The notes below the pieces were generated by a model. That model worked only from the letters and a program-made list of their open reading frames with translations. It was not told where the DNA came from and ran no database searches. From NCBI GenBank assembly GCA_041600415.1, contig JBFIKF010000004.1:300560-364559 (forward strand): a DNA stretch of 64,000 nt, read 5' to 3'. The DNA comes from JBFJKD01 sp041600415 (lineage in GTDB: Bacteria; Pseudomonadota; Gammaproteobacteria; Pseudomonadales; Porticoccaceae). Positions 34,319-43,787 of the stretch are shown piece by piece. The number at the start of each line of letters is the position of its first letter. Position 1 is the stretch's first letter. A program made the translations under genes and the position numbers.

Positions 34319-36529
34319 ATGAAACCAGTCAAATTACAACCTCTCGCTCGCGCAATGATAGGCTCCGCAGTCGCCGTGGCGTTACTCGGTGCCGTCAGCG
34401 CTAACGCAGCAACAGAGGCATTTCTCGAAGAAATTCTGGTCACCGCCACCAAAAAAGCCGGGGGGGTCGATGTGCAGGATGCCTCCGTGGCCATTACCGC
34501 CTACGGTGAAGAACAACTCGACGCACTGTTCGTGCGCGACCTGAAAAGCCTGAGCTACTCCGCACCCAGCGTGCAACTGGAGGACATCGGCACTACCCGC
34601 GGCACCGCCAACTTCTCCATACGCGGTTTAGGCGTTAACAGCTCTATTCCCTCAATTGACCCCACCGTAGGTGTTTTTGTCGACGGCATGTATATGGGCG
34701 TCAACCAGGGCATCGTGATGGACACCTTTGATCTGGAAGGGGTAGAAGTATTGCGCGGGCCCCAGGGCCTGCTGTTTGGGCGCAATGTGACCGGCGGCGC
34801 GGTATTGATGCGCACCACCCGTCCCGGCGACGAGTTCCATATGAATACCAAGGTCGCGGCGGAAACCGGTATGAACTACTACGCCTCCACGGTAATGTCC
34901 GGACCCTTAAGCGATACCGTGGGCGCCAAGTTCGCGGTGTACTACAACGATGACCGGGGTTATTTCGAAAACAAATTCGACGGTAATGATCACTTTGGCG
35001 ACGCCGATACCAAGGTGCTGCGGGGCGCGCTGACCTACACCCCCAGTGAAACCCTCGACTTTATTTTGCGCTACGAGTATGGCGAATCCCAGGGTGATGG
35101 CCCGGCCGCGCAGAACGCCGCACTTTTTGGACAACATAAGAATTTTGATTTTTCCATTAATAACGACGGCTACTACGACAATCGCTGGAATCAGGCGATA
35201 TTTGAAACCACCAAGGATGTGGCCTTCGGTGATGGTCAGATAGTGAATATCCTCGGCTGGCGGGAATACGAAGGGGGCAGTGGCGGCGATATAGACTCCA
35301 CTCCGGGAAGTCCTTTTGGCTTTCACTCGAATGCCCTACTTTACCAGGACCAGTGGTCCAATGAATTGCGCTATTCCGGCACCTTTGGCCGGGTCAGCGT
35401 AACCACTGGCGTGTATTACTTTACCCAGGATATCGACTACCGCGAACAGCGTCTTATCTTTGGTGGCGCCATAAACAGGATCGGTGGTGGTACGCAAGAG
35501 GGGGACACCTGGGCCATTTTTAGCCAGTTTGATATTGCCCTGAATGACCAGTGGACATTAAATCTGGGTGGCCGCTACTCGGAGGAGGATAAGGACGCCA
35601 AAATTGCTTATATAACCAGTGCATCTACACCCGTCAATCAATGCACGATCAGCGGCGGTTGTGCCGCCTACGATTTCGAGGATTCCGATAATTGGACCAG
35701 TTTCTCGCCGAAAGTGGGCCTGGAATGGCGGCCGGATGATATGACCATGGTGTACGGCTTCTGGACCAAAGGCTTTCGCAGTGGCGGTTACAACCTGCGA
35801 CACACCAGCACTATATTTGCAAACGAAGGCTTTGATCAGGAAGAACAGGACAGCTATGAAATTGGCCTGAAAAAAGACTTTCTCGATGGCAAAGTGCGGG
35901 TCAATGCCGCTGCCTACTACAATGAAATCGACGATATGCAGCGGGAACTTAATTTACCCGAAGGCAATACGGTAGTTCAACTGATCCGCAATACTGCCGA
36001 GGCCACCATCACCGGCGCAGAGATAGAAGTGCAAACATTCCCTATGGAAAATCTGATGGTGCAGTTTAGCGCGGGTTACGTCGATGGCACCTATGACAAG
36101 GTGTTCTTTGATATTTCCGGTACTGATGGCGTAATCGACGGCGAAGACAAAGCCCTCGATTTACCCCGACTGTCGCCCTGGACCTACGGTACTCGCGTAG
36201 TCTACGACCTGCCGGTGGGCGACCTGGGCACGATTACCACCAGCGCCAGTTTTTACCATCGGGACGAGGCGGCCTACACCGATAACAACCGCGGTATGCT
36301 GACTGCCGCAGATATGGTGGATGCCAGTATCGCCCTGCGCACCATGGACGATCGCCTGACCATTTCCCTGTACGGCAAAAACCTCAAGGATGAAGTCACC
36401 ATCGGCGGTGATACTCAGTTGCCGCAAACGACTCCAACAGATTTTTTCCTGTTTGGCGGCCCCGGGGCCAGCTTCTCGCCTCTTAACAAGGGCAAAATTA
36501 TTGGTATGGAGGTTCAGTACAGTTTTTAG
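34319..36529 (+). CDS. TonB-dependent outer-membrane receptor
   Basis: Active outer-membrane importer powered by TonB-ExbBD. The start is the ATG at 34319 after GGGGAG, giving 736 residues with a signal peptide (MIGSAVAVALLGAVSANA) and a TonB-box-like FLEEILVTATKK directly after it. The plug domain has RGLGVNSSIPSIDPTVGVFVDG and VEVLRGPQGLLFGRNVTGGAV; the barrel ends in the aromatic residue of QYSF. The FGRN plug motif is common in receptors of marine and sphingomonad bacteria for organic substrates. No ligand-specific neighbour is present (the next gene is fadH), so the substrate is unknown. Confidence 0.92.
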   Translation: MKPVKLQPLARAMIGSAVAVALLGAVSANAATEAFLEEILVTATKKAGGVDVQDASVAITAYGEEQLDALFVRDLKSLSYSAPSVQLEDIGTTRGTANFSIRGLGVNSSIPSIDPTVGVFVDGMYMGVNQGIVMDTFDLEGVEVLRGPQGLLFGRNVTGGAVLMRTTRPGDEFHMNTKVAAETGMNYYASTVMSGPLSDTVGAKFAVYYNDDRGYFENKFDGNDHFGDADTKVLRGALTYTPSETLDFILRYEYGESQGDGPAAQNAALFGQHKNFDFSINNDGYYDNRWNQAIFETTKDVAFGDGQIVNILGWREYEGGSGGDIDSTPGSPFGFHSNALLYQDQWSNELRYSGTFGRVSVTTGVYYFTQDIDYREQRLIFGGAINRIGGGTQEGDTWAIFSQFDIALNDQWTLNLGGRYSEEDKDAKIAYITSASTPVNQCTISGGCAAYDFEDSDNWTSFSPKVGLEWRPDDMTMVYGFWTKGFRSGGYNLRHTSTIFANEGFDQEEQDSYEIGLKKDFLDGKVRVNAAAYYNEIDDMQRELNLPEGNTVVQLIRNTAEATITGAEIEVQTFPMENLMVQFSAGYVDGTYDKVFFDISGTDGVIDGEDKALDLPRLSPWTYGTRVVYDLPVGDLGTITTSASFYHRDEAAYTDNNRGMLTAADMVDASIALRTMDDRLTISLYGKNLKDEVTIGGDTQLPQTTPTDFFLFGGPGASFSPLNKGKIIGMEVQYSF

Positions 36530-36560
36530 TCCGCGGATGTAACGATTCGCAGATTACCTT

Positions 36561-36604
36561 AACCCCGGGTGGACGATTGACCTAGACTCTCCCCGGGGTT
36601 TTTT
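36561..36604 (+). terminator. Intrinsic terminator after the TonB receptor
   Basis: AACCCCGGG pairs with CCCGGGGTT across a 21-base loop and is followed by a T-run (36599-36604), 31 bases after the receptor stop. Confidence 0.85.
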
Positions 36605-36760
36605 ATAGCCGAACACCTGCAACGCAAACCATATGACCCGTTCTTAGTTTCACGCGGCAATTGCCAATGGCTCCAAGGTGCCAAACTTTTGCCGTAAAAA
36701 CAGGCTCCTGCTATATTGGCGGTCACACCGGTTGTTAGTATTTTTTCACGGATTTTTCCC

Positions 36761-38800
36761 ATGACTTTCTCCAATCTCCTTCAGCCCATCAACGTGGGCG
36801 GCACCACGCTGAAAAATCGCGTCATGATGGGTTCCATGCACTCCGGTCTGGAATTGCTGGATCGACCCTTCGAACGTCTCGCTGCGTTTTATGGCGAGCG
36901 CGCCAAGGGTGGCGTAGCGTTGATTGTGACCGGTGGCTACTCCCCCAACGCAACCGGCTGTATTGAGGAGAACGGGCCGCTGTTTAACGCCGCGGATCAG
37001 GTTGACGAGCATCGCATCATCACCAACCGTGTACACCGTGAGGGCAGTAAAATTCTATTGCAGATACTGCACTCTGGCCGCTATGGCAAGGATGACAGCA
37101 TTGTCGGTTTTTCCGATGTGCGCTCCCCGATCAATAAACGCATTCCCCGCACATTGAGCAGCGACGAAATAGAACAGTACGTGGAAGATTACGCGCGCAC
37201 TGCACAGCTCGCTTGTGATGCCGGGTACGACGGTGTGGAAGTGATGGGCTCGGAAGGTTATCTGATCACCCAGGCGCTGGTGAAACGCACGAACAACCGC
37301 ACCGATCAATGGGGCGGCAGTTATCAAAATCGCATGCGCTTTGCGCTGGCCATCGTGGCGCGTATTCGCGCGCGAGTACCGGCGGATTTTATTTTAATGT
37401 TTCGAATTTCGGCAATTGATCTGGTGGAGGGTGGTTCCACCGGCGCGGAAATCGTTGAACTTGCCCAGGCGCTGGAACAGGCCGGCGTGGATATTCTCAA
37501 CACCGGTATCGGCTGGCACGAAGCGCGGGTGCCGACGATTGCGTATATGGTGCCGCGCGCCGCCTGGCGTTTCGCCATTCGCAATATTACCCACAACGTC
37601 ACCATTCCGGTGATTGCCTCCAACCGGATTAATACCCCGGAAGTCGCGGAAGATATCATTGCCAGCGGCGACGCACAGATGGTGTCCATGGCCCGCCCCA
37701 TGCTGGCCGACCCCAATTTTGTCGACAAGGTACGTGCCGGGCGCGACCATGAAATTAATACCTGCATCGGTTGTAATCAGGCTTGTCTCGATTTTATTTT
37801 TACCGGCCGAGCCACCAGTTGCCTGGTGAATCCGCTGGCCGGTCGCGAGTTGGAAAATGCCGGTATAAGCGCCACTGCCACACCAAAAAATATTGCGGTA
37901 ATCGGCGCCGGTCCCGCCGGTATGACCGCCGCTTGCACAGCCGCCCAGCGCGGTCATCGCGTCACGTTGTTCGACGCGGGTAACGCGATTGGCGGACAAT
38001 TAAATCTGGCGAAAATTATTCCGGGGAAAATGGAATTCTACGAAATGCTGCGCTACTACCGCAGCCAGCTTGATAAATATGCCATCGACGTGCGCCTGAA
38101 CACCGCCGTTACCGCCAGCACATTAGCCGAACAGGCGTTTGACGAAGTGATTGTCGCCACCGGTATCGAGCCACGGATACCCGACATTGTCGGGCTCGAC
38201 CACCCGTCGGTGCTGACCTATCTACAGGTGCTACGGGATCAGGCGCCAGTGGGCAAGCGTGTGGCTATATTGGGCGCCGGCGGTATCGGTTTCGATGTGG
38301 CGGTGCTACTCAGTCAGGACGCAAACCACGACGCGGTCAGCGCCGAGCAGCGCAGCGCCACATTTTTGCACCACTGGGGTGTGGACATCAGTCTTACCAC
38401 CGCTGGCGCGTTGTCGCCAGACGGTCCACAATTCCCACCCGCGGCGCGCGATATCTTTATGCTGCAGCGCAAACCCAGTGCGCTCGGCAAATCCCTGGGC
38501 ATGACCAGCGGCTGGGCGCTACGCGCGGAACTGGCACTCAGTGGGGTGCAATTTATTGCCGGTGTTACTTATCAAAAAATTGACGACACCGGATTGCACT
38601 ACAGTATCGACGGGGAGCAACACACGCTGGCGGTCGATAACATTATCCTTTGCACCGGCCAGGAACCCCTCAACCACCTGTATGGAGAGCTTATTCAACT
38701 CGGGATCAGCGCGCACCTGATTGGCGGTGCATTGCAAGCGCGGGAACTGGATGCCCTCAGTGCGATTGATCAAGGCTTGCGACAGGGTCTCGCCATCTAG
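36761..38800 (+). CDS. fadH: 2,4-dienoyl-CoA reductase (NADPH)
   Basis: Reduces 2,4-dienoyl-CoA intermediates of unsaturated fatty-acid beta-oxidation with NADPH through FAD, FMN and a 4Fe-4S cluster. The 679 residues start at the ATG at 36761 (MTFSNLLQPINVGG). An OYE-like barrel has the active-site residues in EVMGSEGYLI and TGIGWHEAR. The cluster cysteines are in CIGCNQACLDFIFTGRATSC. A Rossmann domain follows with GAGPAGMTAAC and a second dinucleotide site ILGAGGIGFDVAVLL. The match to E. coli FadH is close along the whole length. Bile-acid or nitro-reductase relatives share the fold but not these details. Confidence 0.94.
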   Translation: MTFSNLLQPINVGGTTLKNRVMMGSMHSGLELLDRPFERLAAFYGERAKGGVALIVTGGYSPNATGCIEENGPLFNAADQVDEHRIITNRVHREGSKILLQILHSGRYGKDDSIVGFSDVRSPINKRIPRTLSSDEIEQYVEDYARTAQLACDAGYDGVEVMGSEGYLITQALVKRTNNRTDQWGGSYQNRMRFALAIVARIRARVPADFILMFRISAIDLVEGGSTGAEIVELAQALEQAGVDILNTGIGWHEARVPTIAYMVPRAAWRFAIRNITHNVTIPVIASNRINTPEVAEDIIASGDAQMVSMARPMLADPNFVDKVRAGRDHEINTCIGCNQACLDFIFTGRATSCLVNPLAGRELENAGISATATPKNIAVIGAGPAGMTAACTAAQRGHRVTLFDAGNAIGGQLNLAKIIPGKMEFYEMLRYYRSQLDKYAIDVRLNTAVTASTLAEQAFDEVIVATGIEPRIPDIVGLDHPSVLTYLQVLRDQAPVGKRVAILGAGGIGFDVAVLLSQDANHDAVSAEQRSATFLHHWGVDISLTTAGALSPDGPQFPPAARDIFMLQRKPSALGKSLGMTSGWALRAELALSGVQFIAGVTYQKIDDTGLHYSIDGEQHTLAVDNIILCTGQEPLNHLYGELIQLGISAHLIGGALQARELDALSAIDQGLRQGLAI

Positions 38801-38921
38801 CAGAACCGCGTCGCCGCGTGATTAACACCGGTACCGGGCATGCCACTGATACCACGCAGCTGCGCCCTTAGCATTGAAGTCGGCGCGCACGGCCCCTGTA
38901 TTCCCCTTGCCCCCTCGTTTG

Positions 38922-39425
38922 TCAGTCCCGTGCGCTGACCAGTTGCAGGCGCATGCCGACCCGGCCCTCCCCCGCGCTCTCCAACGCGGCCTCCTGCACC
39001 CGAATTGCCGACCCGGAACGAAGTTCAGTCAACCACTGAAGAAGCGCCGCAAACTCCACGCCGTCGGCCCACACCCGCACATTGTTGGCACCGGGTTCAA
39101 TCCGGTCTATGTGTATCGACAGGGCGCTGGCGGTTTCACTCACAATCGCCACCAGGGACTGTTGGGATTTTTGCGCGTCTAAACCGTCCGCGCGCCCCGC
39201 CACCGCACCCTGTAACGCTGGGCGGTTCCGGGTTAGCCAATGATCCAATTCGCGCGCCTGCTGAAAACGGGCGCGGCCATCCTGGTAAAAATTCAGGGCT
39301 GGCGCGAAGACTGAAAAATACACCAGCAACACCAATAAAAACGCGCCGCCAACGGACAAAAAAAGCTGCTCTCTGGCATTCAGCTCACGCCAACGGGCCA
39401 GTAACGTCGACAGGGCATTATTCAT
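38922..39425 (-). CDS. gspM: Type II secretion system protein M
   Basis: Inner-membrane assembly-platform component, 167 residues. One membrane segment (FLLVLLVYFSVFAPALNFY, about 29-47) separates a short cytoplasmic N-terminus with REQLFLSVG from a ferredoxin-like periplasmic domain. It pairs with GspL. The last gene of the gsp operon; its start overlaps gspL by 8 bp. The gene faces fadH convergently, with 121 bp between them and no clear terminator. Confidence 0.9.
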   Translation of the reverse strand: MNNALSTLLARWRELNAREQLFLSVGGAFLLVLLVYFSVFAPALNFYQDGRARFQQARELDHWLTRNRPALQGAVAGRADGLDAQKSQQSLVAIVSETASALSIHIDRIEPGANNVRVWADGVEFAALLQWLTELRSGSAIRVQEAALESAGEGRVGMRLQLVSARD

Positions 39426-40704
39426 CCTTGCCCCCGATCACCAAATTCGCGCGCACGCCGGCATTTTCGCCCCGCGCGGATTGCAGGCGCGCGCCGCTTC
39501 CAAATTTGTTTAGCGCCGTAACTAACGCTTCTACCCGCTGTATCGATGCGGCGTCGATATCCACATGCAGCGTGCTTTCCCGACCGTCGTAGCGCAACCC
39601 ACGCAGCGTGAAAGACTCGGAAGCGAATGCCTGCCACGCCCTCGCCAACATCTGTACCTGTTCCATAAAACCGGCAACGCCACTGGCGGCGGCATTTCTC
39701 AGGTGTCCCTCAGCCTGACTGCGAACATCCACAATTTTTTTATCTGATGGAAAAATTTCCCGATAACGCGCTTCTACTTGCTGCTCAAGGGCAGTCGCCC
39801 GATAGGCAAAATATGCTCCCGCGCTAACGAAATAAATTAATTGCAAACCCACCAGCAGCGCCATGGCCGCGGCAATATTTCTCCACCGAGCCGCTCCGGT
39901 TTGCCGTGCAGAGGGGGCAAACTCGCCCTGCAACAGGTTGGCCGCTGTCATACTTGACGGTAACTGGGCGCTCAACAGGGTCAGGGGATTATCGACCTCT
40001 CGCACCTCGATGTTTTTAATACCTCCACCTGCGGCCGACAACCGCCAGCGACCCTCGTCCTCTGGATTGATCAGCACCAGGGTATCCGTCACCTGGTCCT
40101 CGCACAGTGCCGCCAGTACGATCTCGCCGTTGACGTCGTCCACAGCACAGCTTTTGCCCAGGGCGTTTTTCGCGAGCACCATCCCATCCCGCGCCATTAC
40201 CGTCACGGCGCCGTTGGTGACGGGCAGCAACCAGCTATCCGGAATAACCGCCGTTGGGCTTAATTGGGCCGTGCGTAGACGTTCCAGCAAACTGGCGACG
40301 ATGCGACGCTCAACAACGGCGCACTGCACTGTGCCATTCGCACTCGGGTCAAGCAGCGCAAAATGCAGACTTTCCACAGCAACTGCCAACTCATCTTCGA
40401 CCAGATAAGGTAATGCGGACAGCAATCGCCTTTTTTTTCCCGGTGGCAATACCACGGTCAACACGACGACAAACTGTGCCGGAATCACCACGACGATATC
40501 CTCGTCCGCATGCGGTTGGGGCAGGTCACCGGACGCAACACCACGCGCGTCGAACCCGTCACCTTCGTCGGCAGATGTTGCCGCGATTTTTATCTTCCCC
40601 TCATCGACAACCGCGCCATCTGGCGTTACCCGCTGCCAGCTCAATTCACCTTCGCCACCCTGCAACCAGTTCGCGTCGGGATAGAGCGCCAGTATTCCGC
40701 TCAT
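39418..40704 (-). CDS. gspL: Type II secretion system protein L
   Basis: Inner-membrane protein that ties the GspE ATPase to the platform. 428 residues: an actin-like cytoplasmic domain (about 1-270, with PGKKRRLLSALPYLVEDELA), one membrane segment near 288-307 (AAAMALLVGLQLIYFVSAGAY), and a periplasmic ferredoxin-like domain (FTLRGLRYDGRESTLHVDIDA). Start overlaps gspK as ATGA. Confidence 0.92.
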   Translation of the reverse strand: MSGILALYPDANWLQGGEGELSWQRVTPDGAVVDEGKIKIAATSADEGDGFDARGVASGDLPQPHADEDIVVVIPAQFVVVLTVVLPPGKKRRLLSALPYLVEDELAVAVESLHFALLDPSANGTVQCAVVERRIVASLLERLRTAQLSPTAVIPDSWLLPVTNGAVTVMARDGMVLAKNALGKSCAVDDVNGEIVLAALCEDQVTDTLVLINPEDEGRWRLSAAGGGIKNIEVREVDNPLTLLSAQLPSSMTAANLLQGEFAPSARQTGAARWRNIAAAMALLVGLQLIYFVSAGAYFAYRATALEQQVEARYREIFPSDKKIVDVRSQAEGHLRNAAASGVAGFMEQVQMLARAWQAFASESFTLRGLRYDGRESTLHVDIDAASIQRVEALVTALNKFGSGARLQSARGENAGVRANLVIGGKDE

Positions 40705-41690
40705 GGCTGCGTCGCCTCTGCGCCTGCGTCCACACCAGGTTGCGCGAATTCCCAGAATGGCACCCGCGTCCGCGCCAGGGTCCTGATGTGCCCGCTATTG
40801 GATTCCCGCGACATCAATGTCCGCCACTCCTGTTCCCGGCCCGCAAAGGTCACCGCGACCGACACCTCATAGTAACTGCTCGCCACTGCCAGTGGTACCG
40901 CTGGCGGGGGCACACCCGCAGTCACCGCGTCCTGCAAAAAGGCGCCGAGAGATTTAAACCCGCCGTCCAGTACACCGCGGGTCAGCACCACCTGATTGCC
41001 GTCCACCCCGGGCATCGCCGCGCTTAACAGCCGCGCGGAGGCGGTGTTGATATTAACCGCCGTGACCACCGGCAGCGCCGTGATGTAGGGCTGCAACGCT
41101 GTAAATATTTCTGCCGTCACCCCCGATACCGCGCGCAGCTCGGCGATATCCTGCAACGGTCGATCAGCGGTGCGATAGCCATTGTCGCCCGCGAGATAAC
41201 CCTGATCTTCCGTGTTGTAACCCCGCGGCACCTGATCGGCATCAATCCAGTCGACAATCGCCAACGCGATTTCCGGCGCTATCCCCAGGGACGCCAGCAA
41301 GCGCTGCAATACTGCGAGTTGTGCGTCCACCATATGGCCCGCGGTGTCGATCAGATTGTTAATGTTAAACTTTTCCTGTGCATCCGTTATGCGTAAAAAA
41401 ATTTCTCCCGCGTCCGGCTGATACGGCGCGCGGACCAGCGCCCACTCTTCGCTCAGGGCATCGGCAAACTCACCGGAGGTACTGTCGTCCTGCCAATCCA
41501 GGTAGAGTATTTGTCGCGCCAACAGCTCACCGCCGGAAGCGTAAGCAAACGCCTGACTGTCGTGCAGTAGTGCTCCGGTGCGCCGGGTGGCGCTGAAACC
41601 CTCCGCGGTCATACCGTTAACCAGCACCGCGACCATTGCGAAAATCAGTAGCATGGTAATCAACGCCATGCCCCGTTGCTGCTCAACCAT
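40701..41690 (-). CDS. gspK: Type II secretion system minor pseudopilin K
   Basis: Tip pseudopilin, 329 residues from the ATG at 41690 (MVEQQRGMALITMLLIFAMV); a GTG further upstream is less likely. The prepilin cleavage site is RG-MALITMLL, without the Glu at +5, as usual for GspK. The large globular domain contains FNINNLIDTAGHMVDAQLAVLQRLLASLGI and WIDADQVPRGYNTEDQGYLAG, which bind calcium in the family. It caps the pilus with GspI and GspJ. Starts within the last codons of gspJ. Confidence 0.92.
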   Translation of the reverse strand: MVEQQRGMALITMLLIFAMVAVLVNGMTAEGFSATRRTGALLHDSQAFAYASGGELLARQILYLDWQDDSTSGEFADALSEEWALVRAPYQPDAGEIFLRITDAQEKFNINNLIDTAGHMVDAQLAVLQRLLASLGIAPEIALAIVDWIDADQVPRGYNTEDQGYLAGDNGYRTADRPLQDIAELRAVSGVTAEIFTALQPYITALPVVTAVNINTASARLLSAAMPGVDGNQVVLTRGVLDGGFKSLGAFLQDAVTAGVPPPAVPLAVASSYYEVSVAVTFAGREQEWRTLMSRESNSGHIRTLARTRVPFWEFAQPGVDAGAEATQP

Positions 41691-42378
41691 CCCCGTTATC
41701 CAACCTGGTCTGGCGATCACGTAGTTTTACCAAACGCCGAATTTCCCCAAACCGTTGTGACGACAGAGTAATTTCCACCGCAAGGGGCAGCGCTTGCACG
41801 CCTCCCGCCTCGCTCGTAACCCCTGGGGCCAGGGGCGGCCATGCGCCATGCCATTCCCCCTCATCGCTGAGATAGCGAAAATTTAGCTCCCTTACTGACA
41901 CCAGATTGCGGGTCAATGGCAACGTGTCCTGGGCCCGGTCGAGCACAGTCCAGAACAGACGCTGTAACATCGGTTCGGTCGATATTTTTTGCCACGTAGC
42001 CTTTGCATCGGTACTGCGCTCGATCGGCTCGCTACCCAGGCCATAACTGACTCGCTGCACGCTGCCACGCCGATGGCCCAGGGGGTTAGACCAGCCGCCG
42101 TAGCTAAACACCAGGGTTTGCGCGGTACCGATAAAAGGTTCTTCCCGATCCCCGTATTCGGCGCGCACGCCGCGCTCCACTATCTGACTTAATTCGTCGT
42201 GCAGGGAGCGCAAGGCGAAAGTTAGTTGCGCCATTGCCTGTTGCCGTTCGCGCAATCGCTCATGGGTTGTCATCGCCTCGCTCAACACGCGGTACGCGCC
42301 CATTCCCAGAACCGCGAAGATGGATAGCGCCACCAGCACCTCCAGCAGTGTAAAACCCCTCTGCTCCCGCCGCCTCAT
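41683..42378 (-). CDS. gspJ: Type II secretion system minor pseudopilin J
   Basis: Tip-complex pseudopilin of 231 residues. The start is the ATG at 42378 (MRRREQRGFTLLEVLVALSIFAV), overlapping the gspI stop by one base; an upstream extension of 120 codons would run through gspI. Prepilin peptidase would cut at RG-FTLLE. The globular part has SLHDELSQIVERGVR and QTLVFSYGGWSNPLG, typical of GspJ. Confidence 0.92.
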   Translation of the reverse strand: MRRREQRGFTLLEVLVALSIFAVLGMGAYRVLSEAMTTHERLRERQQAMAQLTFALRSLHDELSQIVERGVRAEYGDREEPFIGTAQTLVFSYGGWSNPLGHRRGSVQRVSYGLGSEPIERSTDAKATWQKISTEPMLQRLFWTVLDRAQDTLPLTRNLVSVRELNFRYLSDEGEWHGAWPPLAPGVTSEAGGVQALPLAVEITLSSQRFGEIRRLVKLRDRQTRLDNGDG

Positions 42379-42773
42379 CAATTTAGCCCAACAAAGCCGA
42401 CCAGGTGATCGACCGCACTGCTTGCGCCATTTTCCGTTTGCACGGCAATTTCGATGCGTCGAAAATCGGGCCGCGCGGTATCTGCGACGATGCTGACCAC
42501 CTGCCACGATCGATTGCCCAGTTCCACACTGTCGGTGCTGGTGCCGGGTGCGGGCCAGGGTGTCTGCAACTGTAATTCCGCCAACTTGTTCTCGGCCACC
42601 CACCGCCCGACTGTGCGCATCTCTAATTGCTGTTGCTGCTGCAGTGCGCGCTGGGATTGCGCCAGCAGCACCGCAGCACATATCGCAAAAATCGCCAGCG
42701 CTACCAGCGTTTCCAGTAGTGTGAAACCGGCACTGCATCCCGGTTTACTCTTGCAGCCAGCGCAACTCCCCAT
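42378..42773 (-). CDS. gspI: Type II secretion system minor pseudopilin I
   Basis: Minor pseudopilin of about 131 residues. The ATG at 42773 is chosen (GGAGG two bases upstream is unusually close), as the longer frame to 42821 adds an unlikely leader. Cleavage at AG-FTLLETLVALAIFAICAAV. A GWVAENKLAELQLQ-like segment (VGRWVAENKLAELQLQ) is the GspI hallmark. The cysteine-rich leader (SCAGCKSKPGC) before the cleavage site is odd but would be removed. Overlaps gspH by 29 bp. Confidence 0.88.
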   Translation of the reverse strand: MGSCAGCKSKPGCSAGFTLLETLVALAIFAICAAVLLAQSQRALQQQQQLEMRTVGRWVAENKLAELQLQTPWPAPGTSTDSVELGNRSWQVVSIVADTARPDFRRIEIAVQTENGASSAVDHLVGFVGLN

Positions 42774-43269
42774 AGCCTCCGCCCAACATGGTAATGGCAG
42801 TCTCAGCCCTGTCCGTAACAATCAGCGTCAACTCGAAATCGGTTATTTCACCGCTTGATAAAAATAAAATAGTGGGTGCCGGCGTAGCCTCGTCATCACG
42901 GCGCAGGAGATTGTCCTGCTCACCCTGTACTTGCACCTGTAGCCGCAGGTACCCAGGTAATTTCACCGCTCCGGGTACATCGGCGACAGTGGGGGTGTCC
43001 CAGCGTCCCGCGCGGTTCGACCACTCCAGCAAGCGGTAACCCTCCTCGTCGATCACCAGCCCCAACTCGACGCGCTGTTGCAACGCCTCATCCGCGCACC
43101 AGCGCAACAATGCGAACAGGCGATCGGCCTGATCGTGCAATTCGCCGATGCGACGATCACTGGTGCTGAGCAGCACTGCGCCGGCCATCACGCCAATAAT
43201 CACTAATACCACCAACAATTCCAGCAGCGTAAAGCCGCGCTGGTACCGAGTGCCTGAAACGCCGCTCAT
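42745..43269 (-). CDS. gspH: Type II secretion system minor pseudopilin H
   Basis: Minor pseudopilin, 174 residues from the ATG at 43269, which overlaps the gspG stop as ATGA; a second ATG 9 bases upstream is possible. Prepilin site RG-FTLLELLVVLVIIGVMAG. The middle shows DRLFALLRWCADEALQQRVELGL, as in GspH/FimT. It links the tip complex to the GspG shaft. Confidence 0.9.
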   Translation of the reverse strand: MSGVSGTRYQRGFTLLELLVVLVIIGVMAGAVLLSTSDRRIGELHDQADRLFALLRWCADEALQQRVELGLVIDEEGYRLLEWSNRAGRWDTPTVADVPGAVKLPGYLRLQVQVQGEQDNLLRRDDEATPAPTILFLSSGEITDFELTLIVTDRAETAITMLGGGYGELRWLQE

Positions 43270-43718
43270 AACTCCCAATTGTTGAGGTCCGCCGCTTCCT
43301 TTTCACCCCCTGGTCGGCCATCGGACCCGAGCGAGAACAGGTCGTATTTGCCATTGCGCCCCGGGCTGATGTACTGATAATCGTTACCCCAGGGATCTTT
43401 GGGTAATTTTTTCAGATACCCGTCCGGGTTCCAGTTCTTTGCTTCGGGAAACCCGCCCGGTTGTGTCACCAGGGCCTGCAAGCCCTGATCGGTGCTGGGG
43501 TAATTAAAATTGTCGAGTTTGTATAAATCCAGCGCGTTGGCGACGGCGCGCATATCGCTTTTCGCGGCGGTAACCCGGGCTTCTCCCGTACGACCGATAA
43601 TATTCGGTATCACCAGCGCGCCGAGCACACCGAGAATCACGATCACCACCATAATCTCAATCAGGGTAAAACCTCTGGCGCGTCGATACATACCCAACGG
43701 GAAACTGACGCTATTCAT
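43266..43718 (-). CDS. gspG: Type II secretion system major pseudopilin G
   Basis: Main subunit of the T2SS pseudopilus, 150 residues. Cleavage at RG-FTLIEIMVVIVILGVLGALVIP, followed by DLYKLDNFNYPSTDQGLQALV and the calcium-binding C-terminus (DPWGNDYQY, LGSDGRPGGE). All GspG hallmarks are intact. 69 bp separate it from gspF upstream. Confidence 0.96.
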   Translation of the reverse strand: MNSVSFPLGMYRRARGFTLIEIMVVIVILGVLGALVIPNIIGRTGEARVTAAKSDMRAVANALDLYKLDNFNYPSTDQGLQALVTQPGGFPEAKNWNPDGYLKKLPKDPWGNDYQYISPGRNGKYDLFSLGSDGRPGGEKEAADLNNWEL

Positions 43719-43787
43719 AGTTCGTTTACTCCTCTTTCAAACGCATGTCCAAGTCTTGGTAAAGCTGAGGGCGCTGTCGCCAGCCAG